Positions 44,343-52,849 of a stretch of DNA of 64,000 nt are shown here, in pieces. This DNA is from Acidobacteriota bacterium (lineage in GTDB: Bacteria; Acidobacteriota; Terriglobia; Terriglobales; Acidobacteriaceae), in NCBI GenBank assembly GCA_023410055.1, contig JAEYQK010000064.1, positions 1 to 64,000 of the forward strand, given 5' to 3'. A program made the translations under genes and the position numbers. The notes under the pieces are model-generated. The model saw only the letters and a program-made list of their open reading frames with translations. It did no database searches and was not told the DNA's origin. Position 1 is the first letter of the stretch; the number at the start of each line of letters is the position of its first letter.

Positions 44343-44643
44343 TCCCTATCGTCGGCGACTCGCCGGCTGCGGCGAGGACGTCCTGCCCTCACCACTGTCA
44401 ATACCCCTCAACCCGCCTCTTTCCCGTAACCCGTTCATTCCCCGGTTCTTACTCCCCGTGCCGCCATGTCGGGTTTCCATCCTCAATCTGTCATAATGAA
44501 TATGTAAACTTCCTCATCAAGGCGATCTCACAGGCCAGCAGATCAGCCTCAGTTAACGTCAGTCAGACACTGAACCTAAGCCATTTATTTTCAATGCCGT
44601 CTCAGTCACCCGGGGGGGGAGGGGGGGGTGCCTCTAAGGTTTA
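44343..44643. other. Gap with an interrupted poly-G tract
   Basis: About 300 bp between Wzz and Wzx. Two runs of eight G separated by one A sit at 44612-44628, ~15 bp past the wzz stop. The rest is C-rich with no gene; no clear hairpin-plus-T terminator. On the coding (minus) strand the tract is poly-C. Possible roles are slippage-prone spacing or a structured mRNA. Confidence 0.5.
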
Positions 44644-45915
44644 TCAATGCGTAAACGTTTCTGTGCCCTTTCGGCTGAACAGGAAGCCCTTCAACATCGT
44701 CAGTTTCTCGGCCTGTTCGGGTTCTACTTCCTTTAATCTCTGCAGCGCCTCGTTCCCAAGCACCCATCCGGAAACGCCAACGAGAGATAGGAGCATTCCC
44801 GACAGGATGATCAACCACCTTTTCGGCGAAGATTTCTTGTCTGGCTCAACTGCCGGATCAACTACCTGAATCACGGCTCCCTGCCGCGCCTCTTCCAGCC
44901 TCGCCAACTCGTACTGTTTTGCGAGTGCTTCGAAAATGCTCTCGTAGTACTTGACGTCGCGCAGTCGACGCACATATTCGAGGCCTGCTTGCGGCACATT
45001 GCCGGTCGGAATCGCAACGTCCCCTCCCGTCGTCTGTTGCCTCTCCATCTTCGCAAGCTGCGCACGCATTCCAGCCAGTTCCTCGTTCGCCATCGCCAAG
45101 TCGGGATTCTCCTCCGTGGCAAATGACTTCATGGCGTGAATCTGGACTTCTTTGGCAGCAATTTGGCCGCGGAGCCGTACTACCGACTCGATGATCGCCC
45201 GCGCCTGACCATCCAGTTGAATCATGCCAGTCTTCTGTTGAGTTTCTTTCAGCGCCTGCTCGGCTGCACTTAGGCTTTCCTTCGCCTGGTTCACTTGTTG
45301 TTCGAAGAACATTCGACGCTGGCCGGCCTCAGTCACGGCTACATTCTGGGTCAGCTTACGCAGTTCCTCAACGTAAGCGTTTGCCATTGAGGCCGCTCGC
45401 TTCCGATCTTTGTCCTCAACGGAAATGGAGATAAGCCCATCCTTCCCGGCTGTAATCGTGGCAGCCTTCTCCAGATCCTTGCGCGCATCGGACATGCGAG
45501 AATCCCAATAGACCTTCCTGAGATCGAATCGCCAGACGAGAGCATCCTCGACTGTCCGGCTCTTAAGCATCCCAATATAGAGATCGTTAGGATTCTTCAA
45601 CCCCAGTTCCCTACCGGCCACGGCTGCCAAAGGGCCCATCGCCGCCAGCTGCCCGGACATCATAGTGGCTGCAAGTGACTGGTTTTGCTGCGGAGGCAGA
45701 ATACGGGTGGTCGCAGTGTAGCGATTGGGCAGAAGAAACGCCAAAACAGCGCCAATGACCGTGCCAGCAATAACCGCCTTCACGATGACGGCCCGCCGCT
45801 GCGCGAGAACAATGAGCAGATCAAGCACGTTGATCTCTGCGGCAGGCTCTTCTTTCGCAACTGCCGGCGTGTGCGTTTCAACAGTGATCTCGTTTTCTAC
45901 GTCTGATATCGCCAT
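44644..45915 (-). CDS. Wzz-type polysaccharide chain-length determinant
   Basis: A 423-residue inner-membrane protein with membrane helix near residue 36 (AVIVKAVIAGTVIGAVLAFLLPNRY), a large periplasmic coiled-coil region (ANAYVEELRKLTQNVAVTEA, AQLAKMERQQ), and a C-terminal helix (WLIILSGMLLSLVGVSGWVLG). This is the Wzz/GNVR type without a Wzc kinase domain. It sets chain length and connects to Wza. No tyrosine kinase gene is in the locus. Confidence 0.92.
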   Translation of the reverse strand: MAISDVENEITVETHTPAVAKEEPAAEINVLDLLIVLAQRRAVIVKAVIAGTVIGAVLAFLLPNRYTATTRILPPQQNQSLAATMMSGQLAAMGPLAAVAGRELGLKNPNDLYIGMLKSRTVEDALVWRFDLRKVYWDSRMSDARKDLEKAATITAGKDGLISISVEDKDRKRAASMANAYVEELRKLTQNVAVTEAGQRRMFFEQQVNQAKESLSAAEQALKETQQKTGMIQLDGQARAIIESVVRLRGQIAAKEVQIHAMKSFATEENPDLAMANEELAGMRAQLAKMERQQTTGGDVAIPTGNVPQAGLEYVRRLRDVKYYESIFEALAKQYELARLEEARQGAVIQVVDPAVEPDKKSSPKRWLIILSGMLLSLVGVSGWVLGNEALQRLKEVEPEQAEKLTMLKGFLFSRKGTETFTH

Positions 45916-45975
45916 AGATGAAAAACCTGCCCTAGATTAGCTCAACACGGTCATGCTGCCGGGTGCACCCCTCGG

Positions 45976-48543
45976 TCACTTCAATACGTTGATGGCGGCG
46001 GCACCCAAGGCTAGCTGTGAGAACACCTGAGTCCAGTCTTTGAAACCGCGCATGAATGCGCCCTTGTCAAGCTGCGCTGGCACGACAACCGTGTCGCCCG
46101 GATGTATGCGGACTGATGACAAGCCACCGCTCCACAATCCCGACGTCGTTCGTTCGCTCACAACACTACCATCGGCGCGGATAACGAAAGTGTGTTTCAT
46201 ATCCGATTCTCTCGTGCCACTACCCGCCATTTTCAGATAATCGGAAACGCGCATCCCCTCTTTAAATAGGAAGGCGCTCGGATTGTAAACGGCTCCCAAC
46301 ACGCCCACCGTCGCGGGTCGATGCGGGACGTAGATCCGGTCACCGTCCTCGAGAGCAATTTCTGGAAAAGCTTCCAAGCCGGACTGCGAAGTTCCAATCT
46401 CAAGTACGACCCGCCCTGTGGCTTTCACTGCTCGGAATCGTTCGACGAGAGCATGCTGCGAATCAACACGCGCGCGAATTGCCTGATCCGTTTGCCCACT
46501 GGCGCCGGAAGCCGCCAGGGAAAGCCGCTCGGCTTCAATTTCCATATCTCGGACCAGTCGATCCAGACTCCTCTGCTGCTCGATTCGAGCGGACTCTCGA
46601 GTGAATTGCGTTCCGAACAGGTACGCACCATCCGTAAGTCCAACACGGGCGATCAGAGCACGCAATGTCTCTCCGTTTTCAACCTTGTACACTCCTGCTG
46701 CCCGGAATTCCCCCTCCAACCGGACGAACTTGCTCTGCCGGTCAAGTCCAACCGCCATATCTTGTTGCGAGAAGATCGTAACAATGTCGCCAGCGCGAAG
46801 CACAACGTTGTCCTGGTCGTTCTCTCCCAGTATTGCTTTGCCTAGATTGAAAGGAATCAGTTTGGTCGAAAGATCCACCGGATCCATTCTTTGAATTACC
46901 GCATAGTCCCAGTTGATCTCCGGGGCGCTACGCTTAACATCATTACGGAAATCTTTCTGCCGTTCACTTTGGTTGCGGCCGGTGCTCGGTTCCACGCGCC
47001 TCGATTCTGCTCTGGGTTCACGACTCCAAAAGGATTCGCGAGACGGACTCTGCTCGTCTCTCAGAGAGTCCCGACCAGAGTCGGTTGCTGCGATGCCGGA
47101 TTCCGGATCCTCGCCCTGTACTTCTGCTGTCCGTTCCAGTTGAGTTCTCGATTGTCTTTGGCGATCCAATCGCCAGTCGGACACAACTCCAAGACTAGCG
47201 CTCACCCCGTTTTGCTGAAGCCAAAACTGTCGTGTCAGCAAGAACTCACGCGAAGGAATCAGATCGCGTACGCGCATGCCATCTCGCCATGGGAATCGGC
47301 CAGGCTGTGCGACATTTCCCCTAATAGTGACCGCGTTTTCAAACTTTGGCGAAATCGAAAATACACGCACTAAGTCGCCATCTTTCAACTCTCGCTTCAG
47401 TCCCGCTTCGTCTAGTTTGAATTCATCTATATTGCGGGTTGCGCGCCCCTCTATTCGCTCCACGATCACCCGCCCACCATCGGCCACAGTCGTTAACCCG
47501 CCGGCTACCTCAACCTGCTCGTCCAGCGTGGAGACGCTACGTAGTTCATAAATCGCAGGGAAATTCACGCTGCCGTACATTGCTATTTGGGGTCCAATAG
47601 CAGGGATGTAGATTACGTCACCTGGCATGAGCACTACATCCTTGGATTTATCTCCCCGGAGCAAGAGGTCGTAGAGATCGAAGTCTGTGACGACGGCATT
47701 GTTGCGCTTTACTTCTATGTGTCGCATCGAACCGCGGGAAGATGGCCCTCCCGAAGCGAACAACGCGTTCACTAGCGTGCTCAACGAGCTAACAGTGTAT
47801 GCACCAGGCCTGCGTGCGTAACCTACGACAAAAACCTGTATGGAGCGAAGCTGGCCAAGAGTGACGGTAAGGTCGAAATTCCGAAACACCCGACCGATCG
47901 AAGCCTTGAGGTCATCGCGGAGTTTGTGAAATTGCGTTCCTGCTACGCGAACAGAGCCGACTTTCGGCAGAAATATTTCGCCGCTCCGATCAACTACTAC
48001 CCGTGCATTGATATTGATCTGCCCCCATGCTCGGATAAGCAATTCATCCCCAGGGCCAATTACGTAATCATCTGTGACGGGAATCCGGTCAGCTTGCGCA
48101 AATGTGCTCGGCACGGAGTAGAACAGGTTCTGGCCGAATATTGGAAGTCTCTTGCCGACTGAGCTGTCCACAAATTCTTGAAACTCGGTAGGAGGTTCAG
48201 TTATGGGTGGCAGAACAGTCTGAGCCGTTGTGGATGACCGGCCAGGGGTTGGTCGCCGCTGTGATTCGCTGAACTGCTGAGACTCCTTCTCGGTACCCAC
48301 AACAATGTCCGTATCGCTTGACGTGCTTTCACTACGACTGTTAGTCCCGTCCTCAGCGCCCGATCGACCGAGTTGAATCTCACGACGTACTTGCTCACAG
48401 CCTGATGTCTCGGGACGCATCTCGCAGTCCTGAATCGTGGGTGCATTTTGCCCAGAAGAATACGAAGAACTACTCTGGGCATATGAACAATCGCTAAAGC
48501 ACAGCAAAATGCAAAGAGTCGCGACAACACAGCGGTTTAGCAT
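45976..48543 (-). CDS. Polysaccharide export outer-membrane protein (Wza-like, several SLBB domains)
   Basis: An 855-residue export protein. Signal peptide (LNRCVVATLCILLCFSDCSYA), a serine-rich linker, the Poly_export domain (DDYVIGPGDELLIRAWGQINI, VDRSGEIFLPKVGSVRVAG), then several SLBB domains (IQVFVVGYARRPGAYTVSSLSTLVNALFASGG, VTIRGNVAQPGRFPWRDGMRVRDLI, VRLEGEFRAAGVYKVENGETLRALI, VGVLGAVYNPSAFLFKEGMRVSDYLKMAGSG). It forms the outer-membrane channel of the EPS export route. It is longer than E. coli Wza (~380), having extra SLBB modules. Confidence 0.93.
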   Translation of the reverse strand: MLNRCVVATLCILLCFSDCSYAQSSSSYSSGQNAPTIQDCEMRPETSGCEQVRREIQLGRSGAEDGTNSRSESTSSDTDIVVGTEKESQQFSESQRRPTPGRSSTTAQTVLPPITEPPTEFQEFVDSSVGKRLPIFGQNLFYSVPSTFAQADRIPVTDDYVIGPGDELLIRAWGQININARVVVDRSGEIFLPKVGSVRVAGTQFHKLRDDLKASIGRVFRNFDLTVTLGQLRSIQVFVVGYARRPGAYTVSSLSTLVNALFASGGPSSRGSMRHIEVKRNNAVVTDFDLYDLLLRGDKSKDVVLMPGDVIYIPAIGPQIAMYGSVNFPAIYELRSVSTLDEQVEVAGGLTTVADGGRVIVERIEGRATRNIDEFKLDEAGLKRELKDGDLVRVFSISPKFENAVTIRGNVAQPGRFPWRDGMRVRDLIPSREFLLTRQFWLQQNGVSASLGVVSDWRLDRQRQSRTQLERTAEVQGEDPESGIAATDSGRDSLRDEQSPSRESFWSREPRAESRRVEPSTGRNQSERQKDFRNDVKRSAPEINWDYAVIQRMDPVDLSTKLIPFNLGKAILGENDQDNVVLRAGDIVTIFSQQDMAVGLDRQSKFVRLEGEFRAAGVYKVENGETLRALIARVGLTDGAYLFGTQFTRESARIEQQRSLDRLVRDMEIEAERLSLAASGASGQTDQAIRARVDSQHALVERFRAVKATGRVVLEIGTSQSGLEAFPEIALEDGDRIYVPHRPATVGVLGAVYNPSAFLFKEGMRVSDYLKMAGSGTRESDMKHTFVIRADGSVVSERTTSGLWSGGLSSVRIHPGDTVVVPAQLDKGAFMRGFKDWTQVFSQLALGAAAINVLK

Positions 48544-48678
48544 GAATTCTGATTCCTATTCTGCTGAGTGATTCTCTCTGTTGAAAGGCGGATTGTCGTA
48601 CAAATCGGGGTAGATATCTATCCCGCCATATGGGGGTGGTGACTCTGTACACCAAATCCCGACCGCTCCATATGCCGG

Positions 48679-51225
48679 CTACTGCTTTCTACGAGTACTC
48701 CAAAAAGGCTTGTACATGATTTGCATCGAGACTGCGAAATCTGCTTGGGGAGCGTTGGCCAGTGTGGGGAACCGCCAGCGCTCGTACTGCGCCGAGGCAC
48801 TAACGGTGATGTCCCGTTCTACCAAGATGTCATAGCGGCAATAGAAATCTTGCAGCGAGCCCCCTCCGATGTACGCCTTGTCTACCGTCTGTTTCCTATA
48901 TCCGAACTGTATCTTGCTCTGACCTGAGCGCCAGTAATTGCTCCACGCCTGATAGCCACTTGCCTCTGGCCCGAGCCAACTTGCCATGATTTGCCCGTAA
49001 TTGGTGTAGCCGCCAGCGTAATGAGTGTTCTTGTAGAATCTTGCTGCCCAATAGTCGTTCGGCAAGTTCGTGTATCCTGCTTCCACGTGCAGGTCCAGCT
49101 TCCGGATCCCGGGTATTTGTGGGAAATATATACCGGGATTCATGGCAGACCGTCGCGGGTACGCGATGGGATTTGGTTCGTCCTCAGCCATCGAGCCGTT
49201 GTAGAGGATGAGCCAATTCCGCAGTCCGGGTATGCGGTAACTGAAATCGAATCCTGTTCGACGATCACCCGGCTCATCGGCCTGGGCATTTCCCCGTGAA
49301 GAAAAGGTGTGCAGAAAGGTTCGCGTAGTTAGCGGCCTCCCGAATCCTGCGAAAACGGTCGTTATTGAAACGCCAAGCTGCAGGTTGCGCGTCGGTTGGA
49401 GGCTCAGCTTCTGCCCCCAAATGTACGGCTGGGGATCGATCATATGATCGTAGGACCCAGTCAGGACGAAACTTGGACCAAGCCGCAAGAAGTTGTAGCC
49501 ATCGAGCTGTCCTATGAACGAGTCGCTCCGCATTGGGCCTAACCAACCCAGTAGACTCGGCAGTTTGAATGGTGTTGTGCTCGTCAGGCGGAGCATCGTG
49601 ATGGGTTCTGCGTTGTTACTAAACATCAGGTCGCCACTGCCGCCTGGTCCCCACCAAATGCTCTGCTTGCCGAACGACATCTGCCATCCCAGGAGATTCG
49701 TTGCCGCGTACGCGTCCAGTAGCCGCAAGCGATTGACCGACGTTAGCGACGTTTGTGGTTGCAACGGCAAACCGTCCACCAGAGCTGTGGACGTTCGGAC
49801 ACTCTCCGAAATAGGAGGTGCTGAAGGAGCATGTTGATACTCGCCACGAACATAGACGGCTACAGGACCGGCCTCGGCTTTGCCGGAGAATCCGGAGATG
49901 AAATTGAAACCTCGCTGATAGGGCCGACCGTAGTCGTTCGTGACGGTTTGTCCAAAATGCATGCCATCTGTCAGAGGCGTTCCAGAAATGACGTAAGCTC
50001 GCGTGTAAATAGAGTCGATGTTCGCCCGCAAGTTCCGCTCACCATTCAAGACTTCAGTCTCGCGAGCGAATTCGTACTGTAAATTCCGATACAGCGACAT
50101 CGCAGATGTATCTGATTCCAGAGAATCCTGATCCGCTTGGCCCAGTAGACGCGCACACTCCATCCTCGTCCAGGGCCGCATGTTCATGAATCCTGTTGGA
50201 GCATAGCCAAGGGATGCAAGCCGATCTAGCGCGGCATAAACCCAAGAATCCAATGCCACGTACGTTGACGCTTGTCGCATCGGATTCGGGACTCGATCTA
50301 CATCCCGCACAAAGGTTCCGTATGAGGCGCCGGGCAGGTCTTCATTGTGATGTTTACGGTAGATCTCACTCCCGATGAACCAGCCTAGCCCACTGCCGAC
50401 AAGAACGTCGGAGGGAAAGTGCTTTCTTCCAGAGACTCGAGAAAGACTTACGAGAGATGCCAATCCGTAAGACAAAGTCTTGGTCCCCCAGCCCGGATAT
50501 TCGTGAGCGATTACGCTGGCTGATGCCCATGCTACGGCTGAGTGGCTTGAGGGAAAGGAACGCCCACCCGCAAAAAAATCTCCGGCATTTCTTTCGTCGG
50601 GTCTTGCACGCCCAAAAGCCGCTTGAAGTACAGAGTTGACCGCTAGCGCATCTATCGCAGCTTCGCCTGTCAGCAGCCCTGTCTCTCTCACGTGCTCGTT
50701 GTGCTTGATCAGCCCACCAACATAGAACGCACCCGCGCTGCCAGCGAACAACGCTATCCCCGCATTAGATAGCGCCGTGCTCGTCTTGGTCTTCGTCGTG
50801 CCGATATGGCGCTCTATGCTGTTATCCCCAGCGATCAGCATTGCGGTCGCCGCCGCGGTTCCAACAAGAAAAGGCGCCTGATTCCGACTCAGGCTCAAAG
50901 GCGAAGACCAGAGGTGTATCTGATCTTGGGCCAGCGCCTTTACAAAATGCCGAGGATTCGCCCGAACTTGCACCTTATCAAGCTTCAAATCGACCTTCTG
51001 ATCATTTTCCGCGCTGGCGCCCTCGTCATTGTTTTGCTGGGCGAGCAGGGTTCCGCTCCACCCGATCAGCAAAACCGCCATGATGACCAGACTGCATGCT
51101 CGTTGCCAGCTGCCTTGTTTGCAGAATCGTGCAGACAATTTCCGAGATAACTTCAATGAGCCATGCTCCGCGAGTGGCTTTCTAGAGCGTCGCCTGCAGA
51201 CATCCGCCCGAGTATGATCTGCCAC
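48679..51225 (-). CDS. PAP2 phosphatase fused to Wzi-like outer-membrane barrel
   Basis: An 848-residue fusion. A signal-like hydrophobic stretch (LVIMAVLLIGWSGTLLAQQ) is followed by a PAP2 phosphatase (~100-295: GRARPDE, FPSSHSAVAWASA, SRVSGRKHFPSDVLVG), then ~530 residues resembling capsule-assembly protein Wzi (SFGKQSIWWGPGGSGDLMFSNNAEP, LVERDITVSASAQYERWRFP). PAP2 enzymes hydrolyse polyprenyl diphosphates; Wzi anchors capsule. The fusion may recycle carrier lipid near export or shed chains. The ATG at 51225 overlaps the TetR gene by 73 bp; a later start is possible. Confidence 0.85.
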   Translation of the reverse strand: MADHTRADVCRRRSRKPLAEHGSLKLSRKLSARFCKQGSWQRACSLVIMAVLLIGWSGTLLAQQNNDEGASAENDQKVDLKLDKVQVRANPRHFVKALAQDQIHLWSSPLSLSRNQAPFLVGTAAATAMLIAGDNSIERHIGTTKTKTSTALSNAGIALFAGSAGAFYVGGLIKHNEHVRETGLLTGEAAIDALAVNSVLQAAFGRARPDERNAGDFFAGGRSFPSSHSAVAWASASVIAHEYPGWGTKTLSYGLASLVSLSRVSGRKHFPSDVLVGSGLGWFIGSEIYRKHHNEDLPGASYGTFVRDVDRVPNPMRQASTYVALDSWVYAALDRLASLGYAPTGFMNMRPWTRMECARLLGQADQDSLESDTSAMSLYRNLQYEFARETEVLNGERNLRANIDSIYTRAYVISGTPLTDGMHFGQTVTNDYGRPYQRGFNFISGFSGKAEAGPVAVYVRGEYQHAPSAPPISESVRTSTALVDGLPLQPQTSLTSVNRLRLLDAYAATNLLGWQMSFGKQSIWWGPGGSGDLMFSNNAEPITMLRLTSTTPFKLPSLLGWLGPMRSDSFIGQLDGYNFLRLGPSFVLTGSYDHMIDPQPYIWGQKLSLQPTRNLQLGVSITTVFAGFGRPLTTRTFLHTFSSRGNAQADEPGDRRTGFDFSYRIPGLRNWLILYNGSMAEDEPNPIAYPRRSAMNPGIYFPQIPGIRKLDLHVEAGYTNLPNDYWAARFYKNTHYAGGYTNYGQIMASWLGPEASGYQAWSNYWRSGQSKIQFGYRKQTVDKAYIGGGSLQDFYCRYDILVERDITVSASAQYERWRFPTLANAPQADFAVSMQIMYKPFWSTRRKQ

Positions 51226-51785
51226 ATCTTCCAGTACTTCCTCCCAAACTCCTCGGTCGACAATTTCTGCGTCGAGAATAGGTGGAAGGTTTCCATATTG
51301 AGGGTGTTTGCGGCAAATGCAAGAATCATCAGTTGAGAATCAAGGTCCCCGAAATCTCTTCCTCCTGCCGACGTATCGAGACGCTGAGCAAGGAAGTACA
51401 GCCACTGCCCAAGGTAGCTGCGGCACATCGACTGAAATTCCTGTCCAAATTCAAGTAGTCCGAACTGGATGAGCCGAACGAGATTGGGCTTATCCGCAAA
51501 AGTCCGTGCTATGGAATTCAGAACCAGGCAAAACGCGGAGCTTGGATCCTCCGTGCTTGCAAGTCGAAGCCCCAGGTCCTCCTGGATCTTCAAATCCTGA
51601 AGTTGCGTCTCAACAGTCACCCGGAACAGTTCACGCTTGTTACGGTAATGCCGGAAAATCGTCACCTCGTTGACCTGAGCGAGAGATGCTATATCGCGGG
51701 TGCTTGTTCCTCTGAAACCGTCTCTGGCAAACAGAGTGAAGGCCGCAGCGAGTATCTTCTGGTCTGAGTTTGTCTTGAGAGGCAT
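51153..51785 (-). CDS. TetR-family transcriptional regulator
   Basis: About 210 residues. N-terminal HTH: ILAAAFTLFARDGFRGTSTRDIASLAQVNEVTIFRHYRNKRELF, a clear TetR DNA-binding domain; the C-terminal ligand-binding half (residues ~60-210) is helical and not assigned to a ligand. It lies inside the EPS operon between the NusG-like and Wzi-fusion genes, so it may regulate the operon. ATG 51785 (MPLKTNSD) is preferred. Confidence 0.9.
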   Translation of the reverse strand: MPLKTNSDQKILAAAFTLFARDGFRGTSTRDIASLAQVNEVTIFRHYRNKRELFRVTVETQLQDLKIQEDLGLRLASTEDPSSAFCLVLNSIARTFADKPNLVRLIQFGLLEFGQEFQSMCRSYLGQWLYFLAQRLDTSAGGRDFGDLDSQLMILAFAANTLNMETFHLFSTQKLSTEEFGRKYWKMWQIILGRMSAGDALESHSRSMAH

Positions 51786-51822
51786 AGTTGAACGAGGAAT
51801 CAAGGAGGCCGGGAAATAGGAT

Positions 51823-52350
51823 TTAGAACCCCATCGATCTACGAGACCTATCTGCTTCGACGAGTTCGATCTCGTCTACATTCACTTCAACCGCAACACT
51901 TCTCATAATCAGCTCAAGGCAAAGAACTACCCGAACCCGACTTTTGTCTCTGAGAATGATACCTTCCATGCCACTTAGCGGCCCCGCCGATATACGAACT
52001 CGATCTCCTACCGCAATATGTGGGTGCGGTTCTGCCTGGCGCAGGTGAAGTCCTGAACGCAGCGATTCAATAACAGCATCTTCAATGGGTAACGGATTTC
52101 TACTAACTCCAACGATCGAACTGACCCCGGGGGTGTTCAGCACGGCTACTCGATCGTCAAGCGGGAACCTGGCAAACACGTACCCTGGAAAAAGCGGCAA
52201 TTCAAGTCTCTTTGTGCAGCGATTCTTCCAGCGGTGCGTCACTCCATACAACGGCAAGAATACTTCGTGATCGCAAAAGAGCAAGCGCGAGGCCACCGAT
52301 TTCTCGTGAGAAGATCGCGTGTGGATTGCATACCATTTTTGCTCTGGCAT
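51823..52350 (-). CDS. NusG-paralogue transcription antiterminator
   Basis: A 175-residue NusG-family protein: NGN domain (KWYAIHTRSSHEKSVASRLL, LFPGYVFARFPLDD, VSSIVGVSRNPLPI) and C-terminal KOW motif (HIAVGDRVRISAGPLSGMEGIIL). As first gene of a long EPS operon it resembles specialised paralogues (RfaH, UpxY, LoaP) that let polymerase read through long polysaccharide operons. It acts on RNA polymerase in the cytoplasm, probably in cis with the leader upstream. Confidence 0.9.
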   Translation of the reverse strand: MPEQKWYAIHTRSSHEKSVASRLLFCDHEVFLPLYGVTHRWKNRCTKRLELPLFPGYVFARFPLDDRVAVLNTPGVSSIVGVSRNPLPIEDAVIESLRSGLHLRQAEPHPHIAVGDRVRISAGPLSGMEGIILRDKSRVRVVLCLELIMRSVAVEVNVDEIELVEADRSRRSMGF

Positions 52351-52433
52351 AGTCTATTTCAGACTTCTCGGGTACGGCTTCGCCCCTGCCACTTAGCAGT
52401 AGCTTCTCAGATCAGCTCGCGGTCAACGATTCA

Positions 52434-52486
52434 CTGTCAGGCAAACCCGGCCCACCTAAGGGAAACAAGTATGCACTTGCTGACAG
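52434..52486 (-). promoter_or_regulatory. Leader hairpin of the EPS operon
   Basis: Plus-strand arms CTGTCAGGCAA (52434-52444) and TTGCTGACAG (52477-52486) pair over 10 bp with one bulged base. Within the loop, CAAGTATGCACTTG (52466-52479) can form a smaller alternative hairpin. In the minus-strand transcript this lies about 10-60 nt from the predicted start and ~85 nt before the NusG-paralogue gene. On the plus strand it is followed by six T (52487-52492), so it could alternatively be a plus-strand terminator. Confidence 0.5.
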
Positions 52487-52502
52487 TTTTTTAAGGCGCC
52501 CA

Positions 52503-52531
52503 ATTCTAAAAAGCCAAGTCTCACAAGTCAA
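52503..52531 (-). promoter_or_regulatory. Sigma70 promoter of the EPS operon
   Basis: On the minus strand TTGACT (-35, complement of 52526-52531) and TAGAAT (-10, complement of 52503-52508) are separated by exactly 17 bp. Transcription would start near 52496, giving a ~145-nt leader before the antiterminator gene. The rest of the 52351-52849 intergenic region holds no gene. Confidence 0.6.
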
Positions 52532-52849
52532 TTGGAATGTGCACCTAGTCAAAAAGGCTTCGTCCGATACCGGACTCAGATGACTCGCACCAAGAGGAAA
52601 CCATCCGGGAAAGGGCGTGGCCTCATGACACGGGGGTTGACCTTTCATACTGCCCTCTTGGCTCCGTTCCGGTCTCGCTCCGGCGTCTACTGATTTGTTT
52701 AGGCAAGAAGGCATTGTTTTTCCAGCCTCATTCAGCCCGATCATCGACCCCCTATAAAGAACAGATCGTGCAGCGCCTAGTCGGCTGACTAACATCTCAC
52801 ATTATTGAGACCTGGCGCAGAAATCTCTTGCTCGCCAGTCAGTCATATC

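Noticed and set aside
52813..52829. TGGCGC...TTGC as a sigma54 promoter for the activator gene
   Set aside because: Spacing is two bases too long and the -24 element is imperfect.
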